Source of the DNA: Verticillium longisporum
Lineage: Eukaryota; Ascomycota; Sordariomycetes; Glomerellales; Plectosphaerellaceae
Direction: 5' to 3'
DNA length: 64,000 bases
Assembly: GCA_019188255.1 (NCBI GenBank)
Contig: JAETXT010000011.1
Location: 3,100,001-3,164,000 of the forward strand
Below are positions 21,983 through 33,738 of the stretch, piece after piece. A program made the position numbers and the translations under genes. Below the pieces are notes generated by a model. The model did not search any database. It had not been told where the DNA came from and saw only the letters and a list, made by a program, of their open reading frames with translations. The first letter of the stretch is position 1. Each line of letters starts with the position of its first letter.

Positions 21983-23112
21983 CTAAAAGTTGGACGAGGC
22001 CGTCGCATGTTCATCGGAAGCGACCGGCACATTCCTCACGACGACGGCCTTGCCCGACACACTCGTGACCCGCACGTCGACAGACGATGTTCCGAATCCG
22101 CTGGGCTGCTCGAAGAAGTTGTAGTCCTTCCTCTGCGTCGACTGCCAGGTGTTGCCGCTGTCGGTGCTGACCTCCAGTTTGGCCACGCGCTCAGTAGCGT
22201 TGACGACCTGCATCGAGAACCAGAAAGGCGACGTGCCAGACTTGTTCTTCAGAACAATAGGCGACGAGATGCCACAGTCCACAAACTCGTACGAGGTCGA
22301 GATGATGCCCGCTGACAGGGTGCCGATCTTCTCAAACGCGTTCTGGAAGAGGTCGAGGTGTCCCTCGTCGCACTCAGGGCACTGGTCGACAATCTGTTTC
22401 TCGTGTCAGCAGCGCCGTCCTTTTTTGTTGAGAGCAACGAAGAACCAAAAGGGAGAGTCAAGAAACTCACCATGGCCGTGATGGAGTTGCCGTTGGGTCC
22501 AGTGACCTTGACGCAGCCACCGCAGTTGGCGGCACTGTCCCAGACTTGACCAGAGAAGGCGGTGCCGTACAAGCCAGATGGGATGGTGTAGCCAGTGAAC
22601 GAGCAAGTGCCGCCAGAGATGTTACCGCCGTAGAAAGTCGACTTGCCCGTGACAGCAGCGCTGGTGCCACCGGCGGCCGGCGATGCGGGGGGCGCCGGGG
22701 CTGGGGCCGGAGCAGGCGCGGGAGCAGGCGCAGGAGCAGGCGCGGGAGCAGGCGCAGGAGCAGGCGCGGGAGCAGGCGCGGGAGCAGGCGCGGGAGCAGG
22801 CGCGGGAGCAGGCGCGGGAGCAGGCGCAGGAGCAGGCGCAGGAGCAGGCGCGGGAGCAGATCCGTCCTGGTTCGTAGGCTTCGGGGCCGTGGGGTTCGAA
22901 GGCGTGACGTACGGCTTGACGGAGACGAGAGGTGCCGGGACACTGGGCGGCTCAGCAGCCGGGGCGGGGTAGAGGACGTCGGGGCCGGGCGGCACCTGGT
23001 TGGCGACAGGGTAGAGCTGGACCTCAACGACGACCGTCTTGGTCTTGGGGATGGCACAGCCAAGGACGACGGGGGCGGCCGAGGCGGCGAGAACGAGCGA
23101 GTGGAACCTCAT
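21983..23112 (-). CDS. Secreted expansin-like protein (DPBB plus C-terminal Ig-like domain) with Ala-Pro linker
   Basis: CDS: complement of 21983..22393 and 22471..23112, 350 residues. The intron at 22394-22470 joins NSITAM to IVDQCPECDEGHLDLF. Residues 1-18 are a signal peptide (MRFHSLVLAASAAPVVLG). A Pro-rich region leads into an almost pure Ala-Pro run of about 28 dipeptides (bases about 22690-22860). Then comes a double-psi beta-barrel: TFYGGNISGGTCSFTGY, YGTAFSG, NCGGCVKVTGPNG, and HLDLFQNAFEKIG with the conserved Asp. The C-terminal part (PIVLKNKSGTSPFWFSMQVV, VAKLEVSTDSGNTWQST, DYNFFEQPSGFG) is the expansin-type carbohydrate-binding domain. Fungal and bacterial expansins loosen cellulose without hydrolysis; the same family has been labelled as extracellular cellulase or allergen-like. 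The linker probably spaces the domain from the cell or wall. Confidence 0.9.
22690..22860. repeat. 12-bp minisatellite coding for (Ala-Pro)n
   Basis: Units of GCGGGAGCAGGC and GCAGGAGCAGGC on the plus strand, tandem over about 170 bases. Read on the coding (minus) strand they give Ala-Pro repeats. Third-position differences between units (C/T on the coding strand) are silent. Copy number is likely to vary between strains. Confidence 0.9.
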
Positions 23113-25805
23113 TGTGTCGAGGGACGTGGCTGACGATGTGTCTGGAGGGCGGGACAGTTGCTTGTGTGTGCAAAAGGGGGGCTATGGACAGCAAGAGTAT
23201 TCACAAGTGAATGGAACGGATGAGAAAAAGAGCGTATGTAACGAATGAATGGCGATACCGCAAGGGTAGGAACAGAATCAAGACCAAGTCAAGGTGAAGA
23301 CGAAAAAAAAAGCAGTTGACATGAGAAGGCGGGAAAGGATGCGCGGGTTGGGCATACCATATATCTACTCTACCCCCCCCCCCCAACTCGAGAGTCATGT
23401 CCGAACAAGGGCTACAAGACGGCCTACCTACGAAAAGCAAACCAACAACGCCTGACCCTGTAGCGGTCGTGCCGGCAGGCCGGATCCCTTCATGTGCACG
23501 CCCGCCGCGAGGCTGCAGATGGTGGTGAGAGAAATAACATTTTGCTCATCTAAGATGACCAGGGGTGTTCCGGGATATGAGGTGAGGGGAGGGGGGTGGG
23601 AGGGGTGGGCGCGTGGCGGCGCCCAACATCGGCATCGGGCAACCGTTGAGATGGGCTTGCCCGTCGCGCGTTTACAGTTCTTCCTGACAGGCGGGGAGGG
23701 GGGGAAAGGGGTCGATGGTCTAGACACTGATGAATCTCTGGCTAGTTTGACATGTACGCTTGCCGCTGCCCGCGATGTGACGTGAGGTGGTCTCCATCGG
23801 ATCGGACGACTGCATTTTCGCGGCTGGACCCGAGGAGCAGGAATGCGGTATGGCGAAGACGGCCGGCCAACCATGTACACGTGCAGGAAAGTAAAAAACC
23901 AAAAGGATGGACTGTACTACAGTAGACTCGGGATCAGTCCATCCCTTGCACTTTCTCATCTCGCCATGCTCACCACCACCACCACCGCCGCCCTCGATCC
24001 TTCTTGCTCCTTCCTCATCACCGACGCCCACCGACCCGCAGATGGCAGGATCAAGCCGAGTCTCCCGCCTCCAGAAGGAAAAAGAACGACAGGCTTGGGC
24101 GGAGATGGAAGGGGGGTGTGTGCATGGTGGGCAGATGAGCAGTGGGGAAAACCAAAACTCGGCACGCCATCTCCAGGGCGAGGCGAGGGGGACGAGAAGG
24201 ATAGAGGGAGCATGAGCAGGTTGTCAGTTTCTTCTGTAGGAAAGGTGCAGTTGGAGGGGTTGTACCATGTACCCTTGATCGAGACTAGCGTGCTTGCCAC
24301 TCTTGCTCGGTCGTCGCGCCTTAAGTGCCGTTTCAGCCACACCCTAAGCCAGATGTCGTTGCGCTTACTTTTGTGCAACGGCAAAACGGAAGTCTCCCGT
24401 TGAGCGAAGTCCCGGTCGTTCTCCCACAATTCCTGGCGTTTCTGTCCCCCAAGATGAATGAGATCGCGCGCGGAAAGAGGTCAGCCGGCTTTGCACGTCG
24501 TCACGCCGTTCAAACTGCGGCGCGAGAGATGACCGCCATCCCTCACGACTCGAAGAGCTTTCAAGCGTGACTGGACACTGATTGCCTTGCCTGGCCAAGA
24601 GCAGAAGTGAACTCCAGTATATAAGACGAGACAACATGATCTGAGTAGCAGTCCTCGACTTAACAACGTCAATAAATACATCGATACAAGTGATCACACC
24701 TTATACGAAAATAGGTTTCATAGGTTTCCAAACGGGATTTGTAGGTAGTTTACAGGGCGAGAGGCAGATCATCATGGTCGCGGCAAGATTCCGACAAACA
24801 CCACAGGGGTGTGCCTGATGAGGTTATGAAATATGTTACCTTGAAAAGCATACCCACGATCGTCAGGGTGCAAAATGTCAGTACGCACGCAATCGTCCAT
24901 CATTGCTTTTCTGCGGAATACACGCTACGGTTTTTGTCCACTAGTAAAAGGCAAACTGAAACTGTTTAGCCGTGAGTCAAACGGCCCCCCGCCCCTCCGT
25001 TCAGAAGCTTCAGACCGCGTCGCCAAAGATGTAACTTATTACCTGGTGCACAAGGGATGAGTCATGGGCCAGAACCGACAACACGCTGCATCCGCTTCAA
25101 TAGGTCCTATGGATGTACCTCGGAGCCTCGCCTGTTGACGGTGATGGGATGTCGCATATTTCGGGCTCAGTGAAAGCTACCGTTTCCACAACATGAGCTT
25201 TACTGTGGGATCTGTGTAATGTGGCTGAGTGCAGATGGGCAAGCGAGCCTCATCGCTTAGTTTCTAAAAGCAGCGAGGCCCCATATGATGTCCAGATCGC
25301 CCCTGGCAGACCCCATCGACGAGGTTCCACACCCGAATTTCAGGAACCTCCTGGGGTACACCCCTGAACGAACGATGTGATGCTGCCCTTCGGTCTAGAA
25401 CGACGGGGTTTAGCGCGTCCTAGGCTAGACATAGACTAAGCTGAAACTCAGGGACCCTAAGGAGGTAAAGGTAAAGGTCCAGGAAAAGCTTCTACTACCC
25501 TCATACTTACAAGGCATATTGAACTAACGTAATGACAGGCGTCAAGATCTAAAATAATCATGCAGGCATAATACTTCATTCATGGGTTTCTGAATCGTTT
25601 GTCGGCGCGGAATCAGGGCCTATGGCAACATTCTGACCTCTGAACTAACGATTCGGGCTTTCTATCCTGGCACGGGGTCACTTGCCCCCAAAGAGCCCAA
25701 ATAGGCGTTTAATATTGCATTTCGTCAGCCCCCGACAGCCGATGCAAGCAGAAACGAAATTCATGACTACAAATCACATGCAGCTCAAAGATCCTGGTAC
25801 AATCT
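23113..25805. other. Long intergenic region upstream of the expansin gene
   Basis: Contains the expansin promoter side and then the 3' side of the next minus-strand gene. CCTACCTAC is at 23423-23431 and a 12-base C run near 23374. Between about 24700 and 25700 composition is A/T-richer and codons are absent; I see no gene, RNA or element ends there. Confidence 0.4.
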
Positions 25806-27377
25806 CTAATGTGGCTCAGGCCTTGGTCCATGACTTCCGGGCTCCCGCCGGTCCCGCAATTGAGTCTTGTTGAGACAACTAGGAGAATAGTGATCCTCCG
25901 GCTTGCCATGAGGCCAAACGGCAACGAAGCAAATCTGGTTGACATCGCATGGACTGCACTTCCGCCATTCAGTCCACTCCAGCCATCCCATGAGGTCTCT
26001 GATGACGATACGGGCCTTCTTCAGGGCGTTCTCATCTTCCTCAGGCTTGCTCACCATGTTCCGAACCGAGAACAAATCAGTGCACATCCTGGTTTAGACG
26101 GTCTCGAAAGCAACTCGGATGAGTTTATCCTGCCATGTACTCGAGTTGACAAGGCGGGGGTAATGTTCGGCGCATTCGCGCGTGCCGGCTGAGATGTCCG
26201 GCCCGGCAGAGGGGGTGTGATCAACGAAAGAGTCGAGCAACACGCTCACCTCCGAGCGAATGTCATTCCAGGTTGCTTTCTCGGCCATGAACCGGAGACG
26301 GTCGGAATATCGTGAAAAGACCATATCCGTAACACCCTGCCAACTCTCAGTCAACCGGGGCACCTCAAACATCGACAGCGACTCCGCCACATCGGTTCTG
26401 ATGCTCTCCAACTCTTCCCACGGCATGAAAACCATCCTCGGGTGCTCCGCAGCTTTGGGGTCCGGGTTTGTGAGGTTGGCAGGGTAGAAGAATGCAGATA
26501 CCATTTTCGAAAAGTCCACATGGACGCGTGTCGCGGCAATATCCCAGTAGCGCTGCGCAACCGCACGCATATGCTCCATCTGGTTCAAATCGCGGTCGTC
26601 TGCCCTTCTCTGGGGTCGTTTCTTGGCCGAAACCAGCTCCATGCCGTCTTCAAACCGGCATTTGATCACCTCGAATCCGGCTTCCATGCGGATTATACCG
26701 TCGATCTGCCACTGCGCGGCCATGTCGCAGAGGGCCTGGGCTCGATGCCTCTCATCGAAGCCGCCCCTCCCGGTGCGGTTCCTTAGCAGGATATCCTGCG
26801 TGTCCAAAGTGCCGGGGTCGCATTTGGCGCCGGACATGCCATCGATGTACAGCAGACGCTGGGGTCGCGTGACGCGGTAGGTATGGAGGTAGCCATCACG
26901 AGGTGGCCGCACTTGGGCCCTCGGTGTATCTGGACGAGAAACAACTAGTTTCTCTGGCCCAGGAACGTGTAGGTGAGATGTTCCAGGGGGGCCGTTCTGT
27001 CGATCGTGGTTCTGCGGGTGGTCAGGCGGGCCTTGTCGCTCGAGCAACAGCGGAGCAAAGACCTCTGCATGCTCAATCTCAAATGCAAGCCACTCGAGGC
27101 CGGTCACTGCGTCGGGAGTGGTTGTCCTGTGATATAGCAGCACGCCTGGAGGGATTGTTGCAGGGAAGAAGGACATGCCGTTGTGGTTCAGGGAGGATCC
27201 CCATCGGCGCATGGCAGAGTGGACAGCGTTGAAGATGCGGCGTGCAATGTCCCGCGCGGAATTCGAGTCTGGCTGCATTCCGCTGTCCGTCGGGGGCGTA
27301 GCTGACGTGGTGGCAGAGACGTGGCAGTGAGGACCGATGACGCCGAGGACTGCAAGAGAGTAGAGCCAAAGAGCCAT
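25806..27377 (-). CDS. Conserved fungal secreted protein of unknown function, with an in-frame stop
   Basis: A single frame from ATG 27377 to TAA 26094-26096 gives 427 residues. After that stop the same frame continues, without shift, for another 96 codons to 25806. The extension looks like true protein (DLMGWLEWTEWRKCSPC, CFVAVWPHGKPEDHYSPSC, with paired Cys and many Trp), so I annotate both parts together. Residues 1-21 are a signal peptide. The conserved core is GMSFFPATIPPGVLLYHRT (68-85), WLAFEIEHAEVFAPL, YIDGMSGAKCDPGTLDTQD and DGIIRMEAGFEVIKCRFEDG. The LLYHRT block loosely resembles the LYHGT start of ADP-ribosyltransferase folds; that is only a hint. The stop may be a real mutation, a read-through codon or a sequence error. 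Confidence 0.75.
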
Positions 27378-29136
27378 GGCGACGATGGCGGGGCAGCCTG
27401 AATGTGAAGAGTGAATTATTGACGAGGATTGATGGTGAAAGTCGGTCCTGTCGGTCTCATAGATATTTTAGAGAAATCAATGCCGTTCTCCTCAGCTGCT
27501 ACTCGACCCTCCTCTTCTTAGCTCCGAGTGCTCACCGGGCGGAGGCTCGTGATCAGCCGTGGGCCCCCGGAGATTCGGATCTGACAAGACTGAGCCGTGC
27601 CGGTTTACCCAGCCGGCCGGCGCGGTGGGAGGCGTGATTTGCAGGAGACGTGCTGTCCCTTTGCCCACCTACCTTGCTCGATCCAATTATTCCATGAGCG
27701 TTGCTTTCAGGGTTATTGTATCACTGAGAAACGCCATGACTTGAAAGTCTCAAGTCCAAGTTCTCAAGTCTCGTAATTCTTTCGTTTTTTTTTTAAATTC
27801 ATGCTGCTTGCTCCAGGAGACTGGCGGCCCAGACCGTTCAGTAGCCACAGCCCCGAATCACCGGGGTCTTGCTCATGCCACCAATTTGTCTAGCGTTTGC
27901 GCCGTCACAATGAACACGCAAGCTCATGATCTGCATCACAAAAGTCCAGGCTTCCTTCCCTCTGAAGCTAATAACGCAACAGTGAAGACCTCGCACGCCT
28001 AGGCTGGGTGTCGCGGCGGCATCATGACGCTAGGCGCAAATACTATACATATGTCATGTGGCTACTGATTTTCTTATACTGCGTTTGGCTTAAGTCGATA
28101 TGTGAGTCAAGGACGAAAACTTTCCGAACAGTACTCATTAATTCCAGGACCAGCATACAATGGATAGAAAGCGAGGCTGCCTGAACCTGCGACTGTACTG
28201 TCACCCATGGATTCGAGACCTTAGGCTTCCGTGTATGAGTGGACCAGACTGAACACTCAAAACCTCTACCTGACAAGGGAAGCATAATCGAGATCGCGGC
28301 GGTTGTCTGATATCCTTTGTCGCGTTGACCGAAACAGTGCTCAGGCTCCATGTGCGGAACTTGCCCTACAAAGTCAAATACAGGCACGAGCCAGGCGGGT
28401 AGGGGGTTTCGCTGGTAGCTCGACTGGTGCAACATTTTGCCTATGGTCGAGCAGAGCACATCCACGAGAACCACTGCTGGTCGCATTTCACATTGAATTA
28501 CTGCATAAGATGGAGTTGGGGTATGTTATATGTATGTGATACCACTTCTGCAAACCGTCACATCTCGGCACAGCGTCTTACACAGCTAGTCTGATCCAGT
28601 GTAATGTAAGAGCAGCAAGGCCGCTAGCGCTGTTGAGACCCCAGGCCAGGTCCAACAAGGTAAGGGTACCGTGAGTCCTGAGTCCCCCCGCAGCCTGAAT
28701 GGCACCCTGAAGAACGGCATTCGGCTTTTGCAAGACAACAGATCTCCTTCACACACTCGTGTGTGCCTAGCGCCGCCTGTAGGCCGGGTTTTGATAGATT
28801 GGTGCAACATAGGCGCCGGCGGGAACGGCAGCGCTAAAGGGGGTGTCCTCGCATCGTCTAGCCTGCACGTATCTCACATATCGCAGACGAGCGATGCGCA
28901 ACGACGACAGACAAAGACATACTGATACTGTATCATTTCTTCGCTGCAGAAAAAGCAGCCGTACCTCTCTGAAACTGACTACGGAGGTTACGAGAAAATA
29001 AAACACAAATGCCACCACGCACACATGCCACAAACGCTCCAATTCATCTGAGAAAAGAAAACAGCCATGCCACCGAAACTCCACTGCGTGATCGTGCTCG
29101 AAAATAAGAAAAAGAAGAGATAATCCCGCCCTCAAT
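27378..29136. other. Intergenic
   Basis: Contains the promoter of the secreted-protein gene (ACCTACCTT near 27667) and the 3' side of the FYVE-RING gene. A 147-codon minus-strand frame at 28043-28486 has no domain or neighbours that support it. An A/T-rich run lies near 27780-27800. Confidence 0.4.
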
Positions 29137-31095
29137 TTAGTAGCCGTAACTGTCGTGTTGATGAACAGGACAGCGTCCTGGGTGATTGACGAACCACGCG
29201 GAAATGCACGACCGGTGGAAGCGACAGAGGCACTCGAGTCTCGCCATCTGTACACCGGCTACGAACTCTTCCAGACAAATGGTACACTCTGCTGAGTCGA
29301 CACAGTCTTTCTCCGTCGCCACATAGGGGAACATGCCGGTTCGACGAGCAGCAAGCGGAGGAGGGGTGCCGGCAACGGAATCCTGAGGGGTCTCGCCCGG
29401 CGTCCCGCCGCCTCCGCCAGGATATCTGCTGTGTGATGTAATACAAATGGTAATGTGGGCTTCCCGAAGAGCTTCAAAGTCGGGCAGGTGTCGAGGTGGG
29501 AGCTCTCGATGGCAAATGGGACATTCGTCCTCCTCGGCCAGCGGTGGTGGAGGTGGCGGCAGCGCACGATTCTGGGCGGCCGATGACGATGACGAGCCCA
29601 CGTCTAGCATCGACCGATATCGACTTTGTGCTGCACCAGGATATGCAGAGGCAGACGATGATGCAGGGAAGTATGTCGTTGGCGTTCCGACGGGAATTCT
29701 ATTCTGCGCGCCGATGTACGTGGCACGAGCCGTCGACGACCCTACACCGGGACCGGAATGCTACTGCCAGTCAGTATGCAGACCGCATGACAAGTAAAGC
29801 AATAAGACGTACCGTAACACTCCTCGATCTTACAAAAGCATCTTGGCCAGGTGTTGCCGAGAAATATCCCTGGAACCTGCCAGAAGGCGGATCGCCCGTT
29901 ACGGCAGAGTCCATATTGCTGCGTGCTCTCTGGTGAGCTACACGAGGCGACAACTGGGCAGGTGAGCCTCGGGGCTGCGGTGGACTGGTGTTAGGATCTG
30001 GGACGCAGGGGTTACATAGGCGAACCCGCTCTCCTCCGCCCAGACTACTGAAATCGGCGTAACCTCCTTCGCCGCTGATGAGGGACGAGGGGTATCTTTG
30101 CGCGGCGTGGCGGGGCTGCTCGATCGGTTGCACAATGTACTGATATGGTATGGTGATTCGGTGAGGTGAACATGCGTTACATACGACTCGCCCGCATTTT
30201 CTGGTACTGTTAGGCAGACTGCTCTTCAGGCGTGGAGAGAACGAACGAACCTGCAATGATGTTTCCTAACAAAGAAACTGAACTGCGTGCGACATATAGG
30301 GCAGAAGGTAACCTCTGCATCAGGCTGCCATCGTGGTAGGACAATCTCCGAGGACCCATTTCTCCCTTCTGCTGGCTGCTGCTGGCTGCGATTGCTGGTG
30401 ATGGACCCACGCTCGCTTCCACGTCGTGCAACTAATGGCGAGCCCAGTAATGCCGGCATCGGCGGAGTGGCATCTCGTGTAAGGTCTATGACTTCTGGCC
30501 TTGGGAGGCTGCTCGTTCTTGGGGGATGGTCGGCTAATGCGACTTGTGGCTCGGGTGACGGAATCGATGAAACCGAGGGCACGGCATCCTGAGTTTCTCG
30601 TAGCTGCGTGCTGATTTCTGAAGCTGGCGTCGATGCAACATCAGGCTGCTGGTTGACCAACGTATGGACTGTCTCAGAGTGTCCCGCATCGTGGGCAGAG
30701 TTCGAGCGGAGGGGAAGAGAGCCTATGCGCGCTCCATCCACGGGAGCAAAGCCTCTACTTTCTGCCAGTGGTAACCGAGAGTCGATATGATCTCCGGTGA
30801 CTGTGTCGGGTTGTGTCTCAGGTCTTGGGTCGGAGTGGTTCATCGCGACGTCGTCGACAGCCTCGTCCTCGGTGTCGGATAGATTGCGCTCCACAATATG
30901 GGTCGGACAATCAAAGAACCGACGACATTCTCTGTCGTGGTATTCCGCCGTCCGATAAGGGCAGATGCTCGAGCTACTCCTAGAATCGTTGTCTGGATAG
31001 GATCCGTCAGAGTCGGAGTCTGAGGATATGTCGATGTACTGGCGCCCATCGTTCTCTGCCATGGTTGACCCAGGTCCTCCAACGGAACTTGACAT
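29137..31095 (-). CDS. FYVE and RING finger protein, probable PI3P-binding E3 ubiquitin ligase
   Basis: CDS: complement of 29137..29760, 29813..30200 and 30251..31095, 618 residues. The first intron (30201-30250) splits the FYVE motif; splicing gives RKHHCRKCGRVVCNAC, the R+HHC+xCG signature that binds phosphatidylinositol-3-phosphate (about residues 265-305). The second intron (29761-29812) could use GTACGT (chosen) or GTAAGA 20 bases earlier on the coding strand. Near the C-terminus CTICLEEF ... CLCRFHRSCISAWF ... CPVH is a RING finger of the kind in yeast Pib1, an endosomal RING-FYVE ligase. A further CPICH pair lies before it. The N-terminal half is low complexity but holds two SUMO-interaction-like motifs: YIDISSDSDSD at 20-30 and VIDLT at 202-206. 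The start at 31095 gives MSSSVGGPG; MAEND 11 residues later is an alternative. Confidence 0.85.
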
Positions 31096-31929
31096 CTCAA
31101 AACATTGGGTATAATCTCGCAAGGCAACAGATGGCCACGTCTCTTGCGGGTGTAGCACTTTGCGGCACCAGTCTCTGGGTTCGATTTCGGGTGCTGATGC
31201 CGGGAAGCACAGTCGGAATGAGCGGTGTCGCCGGAAGTTCTAGGATCTTGGAGCTCAACCGCGGATGACGAAATATAGTCGTGGAGATGGAGATGAGTGG
31301 AGCTGAGCTGAGCTGACCGGAAGTCAAAAGAAAGGTTATTCGAAAGTTGACCTTCTGCCCAGAGGCCCCGAGATCAACTGAGTTTCCGATGAGTACGACT
31401 GTTCAACAGCAGAAAGCAGGCTCTGGATATCTCGGGGAATGTTTGGAGGGGCACCTCGAGACACGCGAGCATCAATGTTTGTTCGCACATGCAGTCCTCC
31501 AGCGACCAACTACGTGGGACTACCTGGGAGATGGAGGCTCTTATCGCGACCCTGGTCAGGACCCTTGTGACGCGTTATCGTGCTAGTTGCTCGCCCAGTG
31601 GACCCGACCTGCTGAGGGGCTTGCTGGATCCCCTATTCTTGGGTGGCCAGGCTCTGTATTAGTCACCCCCACCATCGAAGATTCCGGCATAAGGTACTCA
31701 GAGGTAAAGGGGGCCAAGTGGCAACTGGAGGCTCAATCACAAGGCAGGATGATGAAATTGAGCATGTTCAAGTCACGTTGAACGAGAATGGCTGCTGACA
31801 CTTGAGGTAAGGATGAGTATGTGCTTGCGCCGTGAGTGTGTCTATTTTCTTGGATCCCCTACCATGAAAGGTTCCGGTTATGTCAAACACTCATCTTGAC
31901 GTGGATATCTCAGTTCCTCCTTTCTCCGT
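31096..31929. other. Intergenic between FYVE-RING and CCT4
   Basis: Upstream region of the FYVE-RING gene joined to the 3' side of CCT4, both on the minus strand. Nothing else recognisable. Confidence 0.4.
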
Positions 31930-33738
31930 CTACCTGGTCAGGGCAATGTCATCAATTCTCAGAATCAGCTTCACCGTCTCTGCCGCGAGCTCGATAGCGC
32001 TCGTGCAAACAAGCAGCGGCTGCAGCACGTTCTCCTTCGAGATGTTAGAGTTGACACCGCCCGACTTGATGCTCACACCCGCGTTCCTCTCGCCAAGTTC
32101 ATGGCGGTGACGCAGGTCAGTGACAACCTTGATGCTGTTGAGACCGGCGTTCTCAGCCAGCGTCGTGGGGATGACCTCCATGGCGTCGGCGAAGGCCTTC
32201 CAGCAGATGGCTTCAGTGCCGGTCAGCTCGCGAGAGCGCTTGGAAAGCTGCGCCGCGATCTCAATCTCAGGGGCACCACCACCGGCGATGAGGGCCTTCT
32301 TCTTGACCAGGCAGCGGACAACGCAGTGAGCATCGTGCAGACTGCGCTCAGCCTCATCAAGGATGAGGGAGTTGGCACCACGCACGACGACGGACACGGT
32401 CTTGCCGGTCGCCTTGGCTCCAGAGACCTTCACCATGCGGGCTCCGTTCGACTGCACCTCCTCAACGAGGTCGGCCGATCCAAGCTTGTCCTCGGTGAAG
32501 GAGTCAATGTCGGCAATGGGCTTGCAGCCGGTCGACTTGCAGATGAACTCAACCTCATCGCGCTCAATATCCTTGATAGCCATGATGCCGAGCTTGGCGA
32601 GGAAGTGCAGGGACAGGTCGTTAAGAGCGTCGCGGAGAATGGACTTCTGGATGAAGAGAACGTTGCACTTGGCCTTCTTGATCTTCTTGACCATGTTGAG
32701 GAGGTAGACACGTTCTTCCTTGACAATCTTGTCCATTTGACGGTAGTCGTTAACAGAGATTGTGTTCTCCATCTGGAAGAGGGTCAGCCGAATGTTCGCG
32801 CGTCCACATGTTCAGGGGTCAACTTACGTCAGGCTTGGGCGGGCTCAGTTGGAACTGAATGAGGCCGATCCTGGCCTTCTCAATTCGCGCCGGGCCGCCA
32901 GCACCCTTCATGACCGGTTGTGTCAAGACCAGTCCATCGACAAGCTCGCTGTCTTCGATTGTGCCTCCGACCTTCTTGATTATCCTGATGTTCCTCAAAT
33001 CCACGTTGTCCGCCGTCTTGAGGTCGATAGTCTTGATGACCGAGTTGACGGCCATGGGACCGAGAAGGTTCGTGTATTGCGACACAATCTTGGAGGATAG
33101 AGACGTGTTCGCGGCCTGCAGCAGGGCGGATGTGTCGGTGAGGGAGATGGGCTGGGACATGTCGTGAAGCACCTCGACGGCCGCAGCTGCCGCCCGCTGG
33201 AAGGACTCTGAGATGACTGAGGGTGGATGCCCTTGGACAGAAGCCTGTCAGCGGCGCCCAGCAAGCTGCCACAGATGACAACCACTGATGTCGTTCCGTC
33301 ACCAGCCTCAACATCCTGGGCAGCAGAGAGGTTGACCAGCATCTTAGCCGTGGGATGCATGACCGACATGCTCTTGAGCATGGTGTTGCCGTCGTTCGTG
33401 ATGATGGTCTCGCCCCTTCCGCTTCGGATCATCTTGTCCATACCGCGAGGACCCAGCGAGGTCCTGATCGCATCGGCGACAGCTGAGCGCTTGGTCAGCA
33501 AGGCAAAGAGAGCTTGGGAGGGAAAGGGGTAAACTAACCTCTGGCGGCAACAATGTTGGATGATCGCACGGCGACGGGCTTCTCCTTGTCCTTTCATGGT
33601 ATTAGTTGCTGCTCCCGTGGCTCCGTTCATTACGTAGGTCGTAATTTAGAGGAGGAGGGGGGAGCTCCTTCTGCTCACCTTGAAGGCAGTGTTGGAGTTG
33701 GCCCCCACGGAGGGACCTGCAGAAGCTGTTGTCGCCAT
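31930..33738 (-). CDS. CCT4: T-complex protein 1 subunit delta (CCT4)
   Basis: CDS: complement of 31930..32772, 32828..33482, 33539..33590 and 33679..33738, about 536 residues. Subunit of the cytosolic chaperonin CCT/TRiC, which folds actin and tubulin. Visible are [17 protein letters not shown], the nucleotide-binding [24 protein letters not shown], and in the apical part [20 protein letters not shown], which marks the delta subunit; near the end come [11 protein letters not shown] and [16 protein letters not shown]. Exons 1 (20 codons) and 2 (52 bases) are tiny but give a continuous N-terminus, [20 protein letters not shown]. One frame slip at the GGG at 33221-33223 (a missing C on the coding strand) separates SKGIHP from [10 protein letters not shown]; the rest is intact. 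It shares a 539-base divergent upstream region with RPT1. Confidence 0.95.

Noticed and set aside
22690..22860. Tandem repeat considered as a CRISPR-like array
   Set aside because: No spacers; units are contiguous and code for Ala-Pro within an expansin gene.
22546..23133. Arg/Ser- and Glu/Ala-repeat frames across the expansin linker
   Set aside because: Produced by the 12-bp repeat being open in every frame.
12347..27377. Secondary-metabolite cluster around the monooxygenase
   Set aside because: Neighbours are a histidine methyltransferase for ribosomal protein, a tricalbin and an expansin; no synthase, transporter or regulator.
28043..28486. 147-codon minus-strand frame
   Set aside because: No domain or splice context; composition matches the surrounding intergenic DNA.
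32101..32862. 253-codon frame antisense to CCT4
   Set aside because: Shadow of the conserved coding strand.
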